This document shows, in pieces, positions 21,065-30,558 of a DNA stretch of 64,000 nucleotides. The stretch is from the NCBI GenBank assembly GCA_009668225.1, contig WJYK01000016.1, forward strand, positions 1 through 64,000. Reading direction: 5' to 3'. The DNA comes from Enterobacteriaceae bacterium RIT693. Its GTDB lineage: Bacteria > Pseudomonadota > Gammaproteobacteria > Enterobacterales > Enterobacteriaceae. The first letter of the stretch is position 1, and each line of letters opens with the position of its first letter. The notes beneath the pieces are model-generated. The model saw only the letters and a list, made by a program, of their open reading frames with translations. It was not told the origin of the DNA and searched no databases. The position numbers and the translations under genes were made by a program.

Positions 21065-21712
21065 TTATTGATCGGATATCAGCGCAGCAACACGTCTTTT
21101 ATCTTCGGCAATCAGGACGATGCCAAAATGTTCTTTATCAGGATGCGTGCTCCAGATTTTATCTTCCGGAATACTTGTTCCGTTATAGGCGGCTTTTGCT
21201 CCGTCATAAGGATAAAATCGCCCGACATCGGAATCCAGAATGAAAACGGAGAGTTGATTGGAGCTTCTGGCTATTTTTTGCCAAAGCGCCTTGCCCCCGG
21301 CATAGTGAATATTATCGCTCATTAAAATCAAGCCACACTTGAGTACTAGCGCCTCGTAAAGCTGCGTGGCAAAGCCAGCTTCCTGAAGCTGCCTTTCGAC
21401 GCAAACGCCTTCAACCTGCAGAACGTTTTGATCCTCCCAAAAACGATCCACAGAAATAACGTTATCGCCAATCGTCTTTTGATTCTTGAGTTCTAGCATG
21501 GCAACTACGGTGTGTCGGAGATCCTTTTCATCCCCTTCAGGCTCGGCTTTAATGATTGCCGCCCTCGGCGTCAGCCTGTCAAAAATGATAAGAAAATGCT
21601 GACCTGCAAACGTCAGCTCTTCAATCACCTCGAAAGAGCGTTTTACCGCCGCCGTGCTGTAGGAAAAAGGCATCACAACCATATTCGAATCTCCTGGTAT
21701 CAATACCGGCAT
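21065..21712 (-). CDS. uncharacterised GNAT-like protein
   Basis: I chose the ATG at 21712 (MPVLIPGDSN), which has AGGGAG ten bases upstream; the frame opens at 21736 without a ribosome site. That gives 215 residues. There is no named family I recognise. A stretch resembling the GNAT acetyl-CoA motif is visible: VEGVCVERQLQEAGFATQLY at about 100, with strands before it and a hydrophobic segment after. There is no signal peptide or membrane span. Base composition and codon use are more AT-rich than the flanking genes, and it has no operon partner, which suggests acquisition by transfer. Confidence 0.6.
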   Translation of the reverse strand: MPVLIPGDSNMVVMPFSYSTAAVKRSFEVIEELTFAGQHFLIIFDRLTPRAAIIKAEPEGDEKDLRHTVVAMLELKNQKTIGDNVISVDRFWEDQNVLQVEGVCVERQLQEAGFATQLYEALVLKCGLILMSDNIHYAGGKALWQKIARSSNQLSVFILDSDVGRFYPYDGAKAAYNGTSIPEDKIWSTHPDKEHFGIVLIAEDKRRVAALISDQ

Positions 21713-21824
21713 AAACTTTAACTCCCTTAAAGTCATTCAGTCATGCATAAACTAACACCAGGGAGTTCATTTTTTAAACGCTAACCGCGTTGCGATGTAA
21801 AAACCAGGAGACGGCTCGAGAAAA

Positions 21825-22691
21825 CTATTTCTCGCTGTTTTCTAACGCATGTTTATACAAGGCATTTTTCTTCACGCCGTGGATTTCGGCGGCCAGCGCA
21901 GCGGCTTTTTTCAGCGGTAATTCTGTTTGCAACAATGCAAGCGTACGCAGCGCTTCGGCCGGCAGCTCGTCATCGCTTTGGGCTTTAAAGCCCTCAACAA
22001 TCAGCACCATTTCGCCTTTACGGCGATTTTCATCTTCTTTTACCCATGCCAGCAATTCGCCGACAGGCGCGCCGTGAATCGACTCCCAGGTTTTGGTCAG
22101 CTCGCGCGCCAGCACCACGTAGCGGGATTCGCCCAGCACCGCGCAGATATCTTCGAGGCTATCCAGCAGGCGGTGGGTTGATTCATAGAAAATTAGCGTT
22201 CTCGGCTCCTGCTCAATGGCCTTAAGCGCATCGCGGCGGCCTTTTGATTTTGCAGGCAGAAAACCTTCGTAGCAGAAGCGGTCGGACGGTAAGCCCGCAG
22301 CGCTAAGCGCGGCGATGGCGGCACACGGTCCAGGCAAAGGCACTATGCGAATGCCTGCCTCGCGACAGGTGCGCACCAGGTGGTAACCCGGATCGTTAAT
22401 CAGCGGCGTACCGGCGTCGGACACCAGCGCGATGCTTTGGCCTTCCTGCAGTTTTGCCACTAACGTTTCGGCTTTTTGTTGCTCATTGTGATCGTGAAGT
22501 GCGAAGAGTCGCGCATTAATCGCAAAATGCTGCAGCAAAAGGCCAGTATGGCGAGTATCTTCTGCGGCAATCAGATCAACGCTTTGCAACACCGAGAGGG
22601 CCCGCTGGGTGATGTCCCCGAGATTGCCGATAGGCGTCGGGACGATGTAAAGCGTACTGGCTGAAATCGCCGCCGTTTCGTGTTGTTTCAT
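21825..22691 (-). CDS. rsmI: 16S rRNA (cytidine-1402 2'-O)-methyltransferase RsmI
   Basis: RsmI methylates the ribose of C1402 in 16S rRNA, next to the N4 methylation by RsmH. The 288-residue protein has the tetrapyrrole-methylase fold: [15 protein letters not shown] at the start, [12 protein letters not shown], the SAM-loop [16 protein letters not shown] and [18 protein letters not shown]. It is divergent from lpoA, 62 bp between the two starts. The rsmI-lpoA-yraN-diaA-dolP block is conserved from E. coli. Confidence 0.96.
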   Translation of the reverse strand: MKQHETAAISASTLYIVPTPIGNLGDITQRALSVLQSVDLIAAEDTRHTGLLLQHFAINARLFALHDHNEQQKAETLVAKLQEGQSIALVSDAGTPLINDPGYHLVRTCREAGIRIVPLPGPCAAIAALSAAGLPSDRFCYEGFLPAKSKGRRDALKAIEQEPRTLIFYESTHRLLDSLEDICAVLGESRYVVLARELTKTWESIHGAPVGELLAWVKEDENRRKGEMVLIVEGFKAQSDDELPAEALRTLALLQTELPLKKAAALAAEIHGVKKNALYKHALENSEK

Positions 22692-22753
22692 TGTCTCATC
22701 CGTATTGCCGATTTAATATTGTACATTGGGATATAAAAACCACTGGATACAGA

Positions 22754-24847
22754 ATGCTACCCTCAACCTTGAATCGTTCGAAAGCCGGGCGCTGCCTGCC
22801 TGTGTTGCTCGCGGCGCTGATTTTTGCCGGCTGCTCTACTCAAGCACCGGATCAGTCCGCTACGCTGCTGCAGGGCGAGACCACCGCCGGGTCCGCTTAC
22901 TATCTGCAGCAAATGCAGCAAAGTGCAGATGATAGCAAGACCAACTGGCAATTACTCGCCATTCGTTCCCTGCTAAAAGAGGGTAAACCTCAGCAGGCCG
23001 TGGCGTTGTATAACCAACTGCCGCAGCAGCTCAACGATGCACAAGCTCGTGAACAGCAGTTGCTGGTGCCGGAAGTGAAGCTTGCGCAGAAAGACTTCAA
23101 CGCCGCCTCTGCCCTGCTGGAAAAGATTGACCCGAGCACACTCGACAAGAGCCAACAGAGCCGCTACTACCAGGCAGTGATTGACGCTTCTCAGGGACGC
23201 CCTTCCTTAGCGTTGCTGCGCGCCTACATTGCTCAGGAACCGCTGCTGAAAGGTGATGCCCATCAGAAAAACATTGATGGCACCTGGCAGGTTTTGTCGC
23301 AGTTCTCGCCAGAGCAAATGAACAGCCTGGTGATTAATGCCGACGAAAATACCCTGCAGGGCTGGCTGGATCTGCAGCACGTCTGGAGCGATAACCGTAA
23401 CGATCCAAACATGCTGAAAGCAGGCATTCAGGACTGGCAAACGCGTTACCCGAACAATCCAGGTTCAAAAACGCTGCCAACCCAACTGGTGAACGTACAA
23501 AACTTCAAGCCGGCCTCAACCGGTAAAATCGCCCTTCTGCTGCCGTTAAACGGCCAGGCAGCGGTGTTTGGTCGCGCCATTGAACAAGGTTTTGAAGCGG
23601 CGAAAAACAACGGCGTCGCGCCGGTTGCAGCCGTGCAGTCAGCCGCACAGCCCGTAGATCCTAATGCGCAACAACAGGCTGCGTCGCCTCAAGAACAGCC
23701 TCAGCAGCAAGAGCCTCAGGCCCCCGCAGATCCTAATGCTGCAGTGAGCCCGGCAAGCGCATCCGTCAGCGACCTGACAGACCAGAAGGCACAGGCCGCA
23801 ACACCACAAACCACAACGCCGGCTGCCCAACCGGACGTACAAACCGTGCCATCTGTTGCCGCGAGCCCGACGGCGGAAATTAAAATCTACGACACCAGCA
23901 GTCAGCCGCTCTCACAGGTTCTGGCTCAGGCCCAGCAGGACGGTGCCACGCTGGTCGTCGGCCCGCTGCTGAAAAACAATGTCGATCAGCTAGCCAGCAC
24001 CAACAGCCCGCTGAATATTCTGGCTCTCAACCAGCCAGAAAACGTCCAGAACCGCCCAAACATCTGCTACTTCGCGCTTTCTCCTGAAGATGAAGCCCGC
24101 GACGCCGCAGACCACATCTGGCAGCAAAACCACCGCAATCCATTGATGCTGATACCAGCCAATGCCCTGGGTGACCGGGTGGCGAAAGCCTTTGCCACCG
24201 AATGGCAGAAGCTGGGTGGCAACCTGGTGCTGCAGCAGAAATTTGGCTCAATCAGCGACCTGAAGCGCGGGATTAACAGCGGCTCCGGCATCGCCTTAAC
24301 CGGCACGCCGGTGAACACGCCATCCAATACGCCTCCGGGCGTGACCATCGGCGGGCTTACGATTCCAGCGGCACCAACCGATGCACAAATCACCGCAGGC
24401 AGCAGCGGCAACGTCGATGCGGTCTACATCATCGCGACTTCTGAAGAAGTGGCGCTGATCAAACCAATGATTGCGATGCGCACGGGCAGCCGCGGCAGCG
24501 CGCAACTTTATGCCAGCTCTCGCAGCTCGCAGGGCGTGAACGGTCCGGATTACCGCCTGGAAATGGAAGGATTGCAGTTTAGCGAAATCCCGATGCTTTC
24601 CGGCGGCAACCCGCAGCTGATGCAGCAGGCGTTAAGCAGCGTCAATAATGACTACTCGCTGGCGCGCCTGTATGCGATGGGCGTGGATGCCTGGACGCTG
24701 GCAAGCCACTTCTCCCAGATACGCCAGGTGCAGGGTTACCAGGTGAACGGCAACACCGGGCAGCTGACCGCCAACCAGGACTGCGTCATTAACAGGAAGC
24801 TAAATTGGCTGCAATTCAATCAGGGCCAGATAGTCCCGGTATCCTGA
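22754..24847 (+). CDS. lpoA: outer-membrane lipoprotein activator of PBP1a, LpoA
   Basis: LpoA reaches from the outer membrane through the peptidoglycan to activate the synthase PBP1a. The precursor is about 697 residues (about 678 in E. coli) with the lipobox LIFAGC, lipidation at Cys about 28. The N-terminal TPR-like domain covers about 40-255. A low-complexity Gln/Pro/Ala linker covers about 295-370 and is longer than in E. coli. The periplasmic-binding-like C-terminal domain ([15 protein letters not shown]-type block onward) follows. The ATG at 22754 restores the family start [10 protein letters not shown]. Its 3' end overlaps yraN by 43 bp. Confidence 0.95.
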   Translation: MLPSTLNRSKAGRCLPVLLAALIFAGCSTQAPDQSATLLQGETTAGSAYYLQQMQQSADDSKTNWQLLAIRSLLKEGKPQQAVALYNQLPQQLNDAQAREQQLLVPEVKLAQKDFNAASALLEKIDPSTLDKSQQSRYYQAVIDASQGRPSLALLRAYIAQEPLLKGDAHQKNIDGTWQVLSQFSPEQMNSLVINADENTLQGWLDLQHVWSDNRNDPNMLKAGIQDWQTRYPNNPGSKTLPTQLVNVQNFKPASTGKIALLLPLNGQAAVFGRAIEQGFEAAKNNGVAPVAAVQSAAQPVDPNAQQQAASPQEQPQQQEPQAPADPNAAVSPASASVSDLTDQKAQAATPQTTTPAAQPDVQTVPSVAASPTAEIKIYDTSSQPLSQVLAQAQQDGATLVVGPLLKNNVDQLASTNSPLNILALNQPENVQNRPNICYFALSPEDEARDAADHIWQQNHRNPLMLIPANALGDRVAKAFATEWQKLGGNLVLQQKFGSISDLKRGINSGSGIALTGTPVNTPSNTPPGVTIGGLTIPAAPTDAQITAGSSGNVDAVYIIATSEEVALIKPMIAMRTGSRGSAQLYASSRSSQGVNGPDYRLEMEGLQFSEIPMLSGGNPQLMQQALSSVNNDYSLARLYAMGVDAWTLASHFSQIRQVQGYQVNGNTGQLTANQDCVINRKLNWLQFNQGQIVPVS

Positions 24848-25200
24848 ACCGCCAGCAACGCGGCGCGCGCTATGAACAGCAGGCGCGCCGCTACCTCGAG
24901 CGCAAGGGACTGCGCTTCGTTGCGGCGAACGTGCATGTTCGCGGCGGCGAAATCGACCTCATAATGAAACAGCGGCAGGTTATCGTCTTCGTAGAGGTGC
25001 GCTTCCGGCGTAACGATAAGTTTGGCGGTGCAGCCGCCAGCGTCACCCGCAGCAAACAGCAGCGTCTGCTGCATACCGCACAGGTTTGGCTTAGCGGCAG
25101 CGGCAAAAGTTTTGATACTGTAGATTGCCGTTTCGATGTGTTAGCTTTCACCGGCAATGAAATAGAGTGGCTGACCAACGCGTTTGCCGCCGATATCTAA
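24805..25200 (+). CDS. yraN: YraN family endonuclease-fold protein
   Basis: The 131-residue protein, the usual length, has the restriction-endonuclease-like fold of the UPF0102 family: Glu in the [17 protein letters not shown] region, then [11 protein letters not shown] and VFVEVRFRR, the E-D-ExK-like set of a PD-(D/E)XK site. The TTG start at 24805 follows AGGAAG and lies inside lpoA, with a 43-bp overlap. Function in the cell is not established; a role in DNA processing or recombination has been proposed for the family. diaA follows after 21 bp. Confidence 0.9.
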   Translation: MAAIQSGPDSPGILNRQQRGARYEQQARRYLERKGLRFVAANVHVRGGEIDLIMKQRQVIVFVEVRFRRNDKFGGAAASVTRSKQQRLLHTAQVWLSGSGKSFDTVDCRFDVLAFTGNEIEWLTNAFAADI

Positions 25201-25221
25201 AAAACTCCAGGTAGAATCAAC

Positions 25222-25812
25222 GTGCTTGAAAGAATCAAAGGCTGCTTCACGGAAAGTATTCAAACTCAGATTGCCGCAGCGGAAGCCCTGCCGGACGCCA
25301 TCTCCCGTGCAGCGATGACGCTGGTTCAGTCTTTGCTGAACGGCAACAAAATCCTCTGTTGTGGCAATGGCACCTCCGCCGCCAACGCACAGCATTTTGC
25401 TGCCAGCATGATCAATCGCTTCGAAACAGAGCGACCTAGTTTACCGGCTATTGCACTTAATGCAGATAATGTGGTCTTAACCGCGATCGCTAACGACCGT
25501 CTGCATCAAGAAGTGTATGCCAAACAGGTTCGTGCGCTGGGCCACGCCGGGGACGTATTGCTGGCAATTTCCACCCGAGGCAATAGCCGTGATATTGTCA
25601 AAGCGGTTGAGGCAGCCGTCACCCGCGACATGACTATCGTCGCGCTGACGGGCTATGACGGCGGTGAACTGGCAGGACTGTTGGGGCCACAGGATGTTGA
25701 AATCCGAATCCCTTCACATCGCAGCGCCCGCATCCAGGAGATGCATATGCTGACGGTGAACTGTTTATGCGATCTGATCGACAATACGCTATTTCCCCAC
25801 CAGGATGGCTAA
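25222..25812 (+). CDS. diaA: DnaA initiator-associating protein DiaA
   Basis: DiaA is a tetrameric SIS-domain protein that binds DnaA and promotes its assembly at oriC for timely initiation. The 196-residue protein is almost identical to the E. coli one I recall, with [16 protein letters not shown] and [15 protein letters not shown]. The start codon is GTG (25222), with AGGTAG before it. dolP follows on the same strand. Confidence 0.97.
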   Translation: MLERIKGCFTESIQTQIAAAEALPDAISRAAMTLVQSLLNGNKILCCGNGTSAANAQHFAASMINRFETERPSLPAIALNADNVVLTAIANDRLHQEVYAKQVRALGHAGDVLLAISTRGNSRDIVKAVEAAVTRDMTIVALTGYDGGELAGLLGPQDVEIRIPSHRSARIQEMHMLTVNCLCDLIDNTLFPHQDG

Positions 25813-25844
25813 TAGCTAATTTTGAGAAAGGAGAAGGAATGAAC

Positions 25845-26420
25845 ATGAAGGCCATTACGCCAGTCGCAGTTCTTATTTCCGCGCTGTTGCTGCAGGGCTG
25901 CGTCGGTGCCGTTGTTGTGGGAAGTGCCGCCGTGGCGACAAAAACCGCAACCGACCCGCGTACCGTCGGGACGCAGGTTGATGACGGCACGCTTGAGTTA
26001 CGCGTGAACAGCGCGCTCAGCAAGGATGAGCAAATCAAGAAAGAAGCACGTATTAACGTGACGGCTTACCAGGGCAAAGTGCTGCTGGCTGGTCAGTCTC
26101 CTAACCCAGATCTTGCTTCTCGCGCTAAGCAAATTGCGTTGGGCGTAGACGGCGCAACCGAAGTCTATAACGAGATTCGAATTATGGCTCCGGTCGGCCT
26201 GGGCGTCGCGTCGAGCGATACCTGGATAACCACAAAAGTTCGCTCTCAGTTGCTGACCAGCGACCAGGTAAAATCGTCTAACGTGAAAGTTACCACGGAG
26301 AATGGCGAGGTATTCCTGCTAGGCCTGGTGACCGAACGTGAAGGTAAAGCCGCAGCGGATATTGCCAGCCGGGTTAGCGGCGTGAAGCACGTAACCACCG
26401 CGTTTACGATCCTGAAATAA
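25845..26420 (+). CDS. dolP: outer-membrane BON-domain lipoprotein DolP
   Basis: DolP (YraP) is a lipoprotein with two BON domains that binds anionic phospholipid at the division site and helps keep the outer membrane intact; in E. coli it is in the sigma-E regulon. The precursor is 191 residues with lipobox LLLQGC. BON1 covers about 45-115 (VDDGTLELRVNSALSKDE), BON2 about 120-190 (DTWITTKVRSQLLTSDQV). I start at the ATG at 25845 (MKAITPV) to match family length; the ATG two codons earlier (25839) is equally well placed behind AAGGAGAAGGA. Confidence 0.93.
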   Translation: MKAITPVAVLISALLLQGCVGAVVVGSAAVATKTATDPRTVGTQVDDGTLELRVNSALSKDEQIKKEARINVTAYQGKVLLAGQSPNPDLASRAKQIALGVDGATEVYNEIRIMAPVGLGVASSDTWITTKVRSQLLTSDQVKSSNVKVTTENGEVFLLGLVTEREGKAAADIASRVSGVKHVTTAFTILK

Positions 26421-26424
26421 CTGC

Positions 26425-26565
26425 CCCTCACCCTAACCCTCTCCCCACAGGGGAGAGGGGATAAACCTAAACCCGCCAGGTAAATCCCCGTATGCTCTTC
26501 GGGGTGGGATAAATTTGCCCATTGAATTCCCCCTCTCCCTTACAGGGAGAGGGCCGGGGTGAGGG
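26425..26565. repeat. palindromic intergenic element, CCCTCACCC...GGGTGAGGG type
   Basis: The 141-bp unit begins CCCTCACCCTAACCCTCTCC and ends in the inverted complement (GAGAGGGCCGGGGTGAGGG). Two internal hairpins (CTCCCC/GGGGAG and CTCCCTTACAGGGAG) lie inside it. Shorter relatives occur at 29721-29805 and 60192-60259. It fills the gap between convergent dolP and the BglG-type regulator gene and may act as a bidirectional terminator. Confidence 0.8.
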
Positions 26566-26575
26566 TCAATGGAGG

Positions 26576-28486
26576 TTACAGCTTACTCAGGCACTCCATC
26601 GCCACGGCCTTGAAACTGTCAAAATCCTTACTCTCGCGAAGCCGGACCATCGCCCGCTCACGCAGGAACGTCACAAACAGGTCGTAAATCGCCATCGCCT
26701 CTTCGTATTCACTCTTGCTGATAGCCAGCAGGAAGATCACGTGCGCCGTCTCGTCGCCCCAGCCGATCCCCTGGGGTGCCAGTACGGTATAAACCACCGT
26801 TTCCTTTGCCAGCAGGCCCAGTGAGTGAGGCAGAGCAATCCCTTCGCCGAGCATAGTGCTGACAATGGCTTCACGCTCCACCACCGACGGATGAAAATCT
26901 GCATCAACCACGCCTTCCCGCTCCAGCTGCTCGCACAGCGTCAGGAAAAGCTGCTGCTGGGTCATCGGCTGGTCGATAATACGGAAGTGGCTGGCATCAA
27001 AGAATTTCTCCAGCATGTACGGACGTGTTCTGTCCACCAGCACCAGCTTACCAAGCTGCTCCAGCTGGTAGTCGGTCGGGAACGGCGCCATTATCACAAC
27101 CGGCTTTTCTTTCTCGCTGATGCGCGCGGTGCTAATCACGAAATCTTCATCCACGTTTTCCAGCTGCTCATAGTCTCGCAGAGAAATAATGCTGGTCACT
27201 TCCACCTGCGGATATTTGCGCAGCAGCATGGCCTGCAGCATGCGTACCGTGGAGTTTCCGGTATCGCAAACCAGCAGCACGCGAGGATGACGCTGATAGC
27301 CGATGTTGTAGTGGCGCTCCAGGCCAACGCCGATGTGCAGCACCAGAAAACCAATTTCGTTCTCGCTGATGGCATAGGGCGTATATTTCCCCCAGCTGGA
27401 GACTGCCGCCAGCGTCATGTCATAGGCCAGCGGATAATGCTGCTTAATGTTGGCCAGCAGCGGATTCGGGATGTTTATCTGGTAGCGCACCCGGGTGATC
27501 ATCGTCTTGATGTGGGTAAGCAGGTCGGCGTGTAGCTGCTCATCGCCGAGCAGGTTGTAATTATAGTGGGTGTTGATGTAGCGCAGGATGTAATTCACCA
27601 GCGCTTCGTCGTCGTCGGCATTGATCGCGCTCGGCGCCACTTCCTGTACCTGACGCGCGGCGATATGCACCTGCAGCCACTGCTCTTCGGCTTCGGAAAG
27701 CGGCTTGCCCGCAAGCTGCTGCAGCAGGCCGGCAATCTGACGCGCAGCCTCTTTTACCTGCACATCAACATTATCCGCCGTGAACTCTGGCAGAGGATAA
27801 CCCTCGCTGATGCGGCGCACCGCAACCGAACAATAGAGACGGATAAATTGTTCACCTTCATCGGTTAAACGGATGCGGCAGCGGGTAAAGCAGTCATGCA
27901 GTGAGCTGGCGAGCTGTTCAGGCACGCCCGCGTTAAGCGCTTCTTCGGTCAATAACGGGTTTTCGCTGTCTTCTAAGGTCAACTGCCACAGCAAATCCGT
28001 CAGGCAGGCGCGGATAGACGTTTCGCTGCCGAACAGCTTCATACCGTGGCGCGGACGCGTCTCAATGGTCAGATGATAGCGGTTGAACCACTCCCGCACC
28101 TCCGCCATATCGCTTTGCAGCGTGGCGCGGCTGACAAACCACTCTTCGGCCAAATCTTCCAGCTTCAGTGAAAACGCCGCCGTTAAAAAGCGCACCACGA
28201 GGTAATGCACGCGTTCTGGTGAAGTGCGAGGAATACGCAGCTGACGGGGACGATGCTGAACCAGCTCGCCATAGCGTTCAGCATCCTCGATATTCAACTG
28301 ATAGCCCGCGCCGCGGGTAAGCGTAAACTGAGCCCCGAAGCCTGCCATCAGGGCATTGAGCGCCGTGATATCGGCCCGCACCGTGCGGGTAGAAACGGAC
28401 AAACGCCGCGCCAGTTCATCCTGGGGCAGCGTTTCGTTTTGCAGCATCTCAAAAAGCTGAGCCAGCCGTTGATTGGGGAATCTCAC
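26576..28486 (-). CDS. BglG/MtlR-type PRD regulator with PTS EIIB and EIIA domains
   Basis: The regulator has 636 residues. Domains in order: helix-turn-helix (about 5-60, LARRLSVSTRTVRADI), a second Mga-like helix-turn-helix (about 90-150), PRD1 (about 180-280, His274 in LQVHIAAR), PRD2 (about 295-395, His319, His384), a PTS EIIB-like domain with Cys407 (LLVCDTGNST) and a fructose/mannitol-type EIIA domain with His554 (ALPHSLGLL). Proteins of this layout are DNA-binding activators tuned by PTS phosphorylation. The start is GTG at 28486 behind AGGAAG. As the last gene of the EF_08xx-type operon it is the likely controller of that operon. Confidence 0.88.
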   Translation of the reverse strand: MRFPNQRLAQLFEMLQNETLPQDELARRLSVSTRTVRADITALNALMAGFGAQFTLTRGAGYQLNIEDAERYGELVQHRPRQLRIPRTSPERVHYLVVRFLTAAFSLKLEDLAEEWFVSRATLQSDMAEVREWFNRYHLTIETRPRHGMKLFGSETSIRACLTDLLWQLTLEDSENPLLTEEALNAGVPEQLASSLHDCFTRCRIRLTDEGEQFIRLYCSVAVRRISEGYPLPEFTADNVDVQVKEAARQIAGLLQQLAGKPLSEAEEQWLQVHIAARQVQEVAPSAINADDDEALVNYILRYINTHYNYNLLGDEQLHADLLTHIKTMITRVRYQINIPNPLLANIKQHYPLAYDMTLAAVSSWGKYTPYAISENEIGFLVLHIGVGLERHYNIGYQRHPRVLLVCDTGNSTVRMLQAMLLRKYPQVEVTSIISLRDYEQLENVDEDFVISTARISEKEKPVVIMAPFPTDYQLEQLGKLVLVDRTRPYMLEKFFDASHFRIIDQPMTQQQLFLTLCEQLEREGVVDADFHPSVVEREAIVSTMLGEGIALPHSLGLLAKETVVYTVLAPQGIGWGDETAHVIFLLAISKSEYEEAMAIYDLFVTFLRERAMVRLRESKDFDSFKAVAMECLSKL

Positions 28487-28532
28487 TACCGCTTCCTTTG
28501 GTTATCGGGGCGTTTAAGCGCCCCGCCCTGCT

Positions 28533-29684
28533 TTACTTAAACGGGGTGAAGACCATCTGTGACGGGCTTCCCACCGCCGTATAATCCTCGATAAAAGTTA
28601 ATTTACCGTTGCCCGGCGCCACGCTAAAGCGAGTAATGTTGTCGCTGCGCTGGTTCAGGGCATAAAGATGTTTGCCGGTATTATCCAGCGTCAGGCCACG
28701 TGGATAGTCGCCTCTGGTCCAGATATCGTCCTGATGCGTAAGCTCACCGTTAGCGCCTACGCTGAAATGCGCGATGCTGTTATGCAGGCGATTGGCCACA
28801 TACAGCTGCTTACCGTCGTGGCTCAACACCAGGCCCGCCGCAAAGCTCGTGCCCTTATAGCCTTTTGGCAGCGAAGAGATAGTCTGCCCTTCGGTCAGCG
28901 TACCTTTCTCACGGTTGAGCTTGTAATGGGTAAGCGTAGAAGCTTCCTCGTTAATCAACCACAGGCTCGCACCGTCTGCGGCAAAGACAAAGTGGCGTGG
29001 CCCTGCGCCTTTTGAAGAGGCGGAGATGAACGGCGGATCGTTTGGCTCCAGCACGCCTTTGTTTTGATCAAAGCGATACTGGTAGATCCGATCCAGGCCA
29101 AGATCGGTCGAGAAAACAAACTTGCCGCTCGGATCGGCGGCAATCATATGGGCATGCGGGCCGTTATGATCGCTGGCGGCGAAGCTACCTTCTACCGCTG
29201 CTTCTGGTTTCGCCGCGCCCGGCTCGCCACTGTCCTGATGTTTGTCGCTGGCTTCCTGCAGGCTACCGTCGGCATTAACCGGCAGCACGGCGATAGAGCC
29301 GCTCACGTAGTTTGCCACCAGCAGGTGCTTGCCCTGCGGCGTCAGGGAAAGGTAAACCGGGCCTGCGCCACCGGAAGAGACCAGGTTCAGTTCGGTCACA
29401 CTTCCGTCATCGCCCACACGCAGCGCCGCAATCACGCCTTTCTCCGCTTCGCTGGCCACGTATAGCGTCTTGCCGTCCGGCGACGCAGTAAGCTGCGCGG
29501 CATTTGGCAGCGAGCTGACCAGCGTTTTCTCGCTAAGCGCGCCGGTTTTAGCGTCTACCTGGAAGCGGTAAAGCCCTTCCCCGTTCGGGTTGTAGGTGCC
29601 AACCCAGGCGTAATGGCTTTGCGCCGCGCTGTTGCCGGCGGCGAGTAAGGCAAATGAAGCAACAAGCAGAGTGCGTGCAGACAT
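28533..29684 (-). CDS. exported lactonase-family beta-propeller protein
   Basis: The 383-residue protein has a signal peptide (about 1-21, AAGNSAAQ) and a seven-bladed propeller of the 6-phosphogluconolactonase (Pgl/YkgB) type. Repeated blades read like LTASPDGKTLYVASE, LTPQGKHLLVANY, and a typical DHNGPHAHMIAADPSGKFV block. Being exported, it would act on a free sugar lactone, not the phosphorylated one, in the periplasm. It stands between the aldolase gene (131 bp, filled by a palindromic repeat) and the regulator gene (46 bp). A part in converting the sugar acid used by this operon is inference. Confidence 0.8.
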   Translation of the reverse strand: MSARTLLVASFALLAAGNSAAQSHYAWVGTYNPNGEGLYRFQVDAKTGALSEKTLVSSLPNAAQLTASPDGKTLYVASEAEKGVIAALRVGDDGSVTELNLVSSGGAGPVYLSLTPQGKHLLVANYVSGSIAVLPVNADGSLQEASDKHQDSGEPGAAKPEAAVEGSFAASDHNGPHAHMIAADPSGKFVFSTDLGLDRIYQYRFDQNKGVLEPNDPPFISASSKGAGPRHFVFAADGASLWLINEEASTLTHYKLNREKGTLTEGQTISSLPKGYKGTSFAAGLVLSHDGKQLYVANRLHNSIAHFSVGANGELTHQDDIWTRGDYPRGLTLDNTGKHLYALNQRSDNITRFSVAPGNGKLTFIEDYTAVGSPSQMVFTPFK

Positions 29685-29720
29685 GCGTTTGTCCTCGAAG
29701 TGTGGTTGATGAGGATTATA

Positions 29721-29805
29721 CCCTCACCCTAACCCCCTCCCTAAAAGGGAGAGGGGATCTTTCTTTTCCCCCTCGCCCCTTTGGGGAGAGGGTCGGGTTG
29801 AGGGG
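29721..29805. repeat. palindromic intergenic element, CCCTCACCC type
   Basis: The 85-bp unit starts CCCTCACCCTAACCCCCTCC and ends GAGGGTCGGGTTGAGGGG. It contains the hairpins CTCCCTAAAAGGGAG and CCCCTTTGGGG. It belongs to the same family as the elements at 26425 and 60192 and separates the lactonase from the aldolase gene inside the minus-strand operon. Confidence 0.8.
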
Positions 29806-29815
29806 AAACAGTGCT

Positions 29816-30556
29816 TTACCCCACCAGCTTCTTCGTCATCGCCAGCAGCGTAGCCACATCCGCCGGACGGGTATTGCCGCTGGCCTTGTCGATGATCGAG
29901 CTGTAAATATGCGGGATCACTTTGCTGACGCCGGCGTCCAGCGCAATCTTCAGAATCTCTTCGAAGTTTTCGAGATCGATACCGCCGGTCGGCTCCAGCC
30001 AAAAGTCATGCTTCGCACAGGCTTCCGCTACCGCCTGATACTCTTCGCGGCACTCCAGCCCGCCCATCGGGAAATATTTGATTGAGCTGCCGCCCATATC
30101 CTTCAGCAGCGCAATAGCTGTTTCAACAGGCACGATGCCGTCTGCCGCGCCTGAGCTTAGCGGGCCGGTGGAGATTTTCACCATTCCTACGGTGCCGGTT
30201 GGCGAAACCAGGCCGTTGACTACGCTGTCATTCTGGCCCAGCAGCGCACGGCTGGTACCCACGCCGGTAAAGACCTGATTGACGTGCTGAGGCTGAATTT
30301 GGCCGGAGATTTCGCTCACCATTGCAGATTGGTTCGGATCGCCTGCGCCAAGGCCAACGGACAGCGCGTTGTCGATAAGCGCCGCGTAATCACGCATGTC
30401 GGCGACCGCACTTGCTACATCCGGGTAGTTTTTAGATAACACGCCGACCAGCACGTGGCCTTCCGCCGCCTGGTAAATCTCTTTGGCGTTTTCTTTGGAG
30501 CCGGCCAGGACGTTCAGGCACACACGGTCGCGGTAAAAATTCGGGGTCAGTTTCAT
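29816..30556 (-). CDS. KDGP aldolase family protein (DgaF-like, EF_0839 type)
   Basis: The protein has 246 residues and belongs to the family of DgaF, the 2-keto-3-deoxygluconate-6-phosphate aldolase of Salmonella D-glucosaminate breakdown. Products would be pyruvate and glyceraldehyde-3-phosphate. Visible blocks are VCLNVLAGSKENAKEIY, GLGAGDPNQSAMVSEIS, SSIKYFPMGGLECREEYQAV with the likely Schiff-base Lys, and WLEPTGGIDLENFEEIL. It follows the DgaE-like gene with a 2-bp gap. The exact substrate stereochemistry here is unknown because the dgaABCD transporter is absent. Confidence 0.85.
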   Translation of the reverse strand: MKLTPNFYRDRVCLNVLAGSKENAKEIYQAAEGHVLVGVLSKNYPDVASAVADMRDYAALIDNALSVGLGAGDPNQSAMVSEISGQIQPQHVNQVFTGVGTSRALLGQNDSVVNGLVSPTGTVGMVKISTGPLSSGAADGIVPVETAIALLKDMGGSSIKYFPMGGLECREEYQAVAEACAKHDFWLEPTGGIDLENFEEILKIALDAGVSKVIPHIYSSIIDKASGNTRPADVATLLAMTKKLVG

Positions 30557-30558
30557 GC

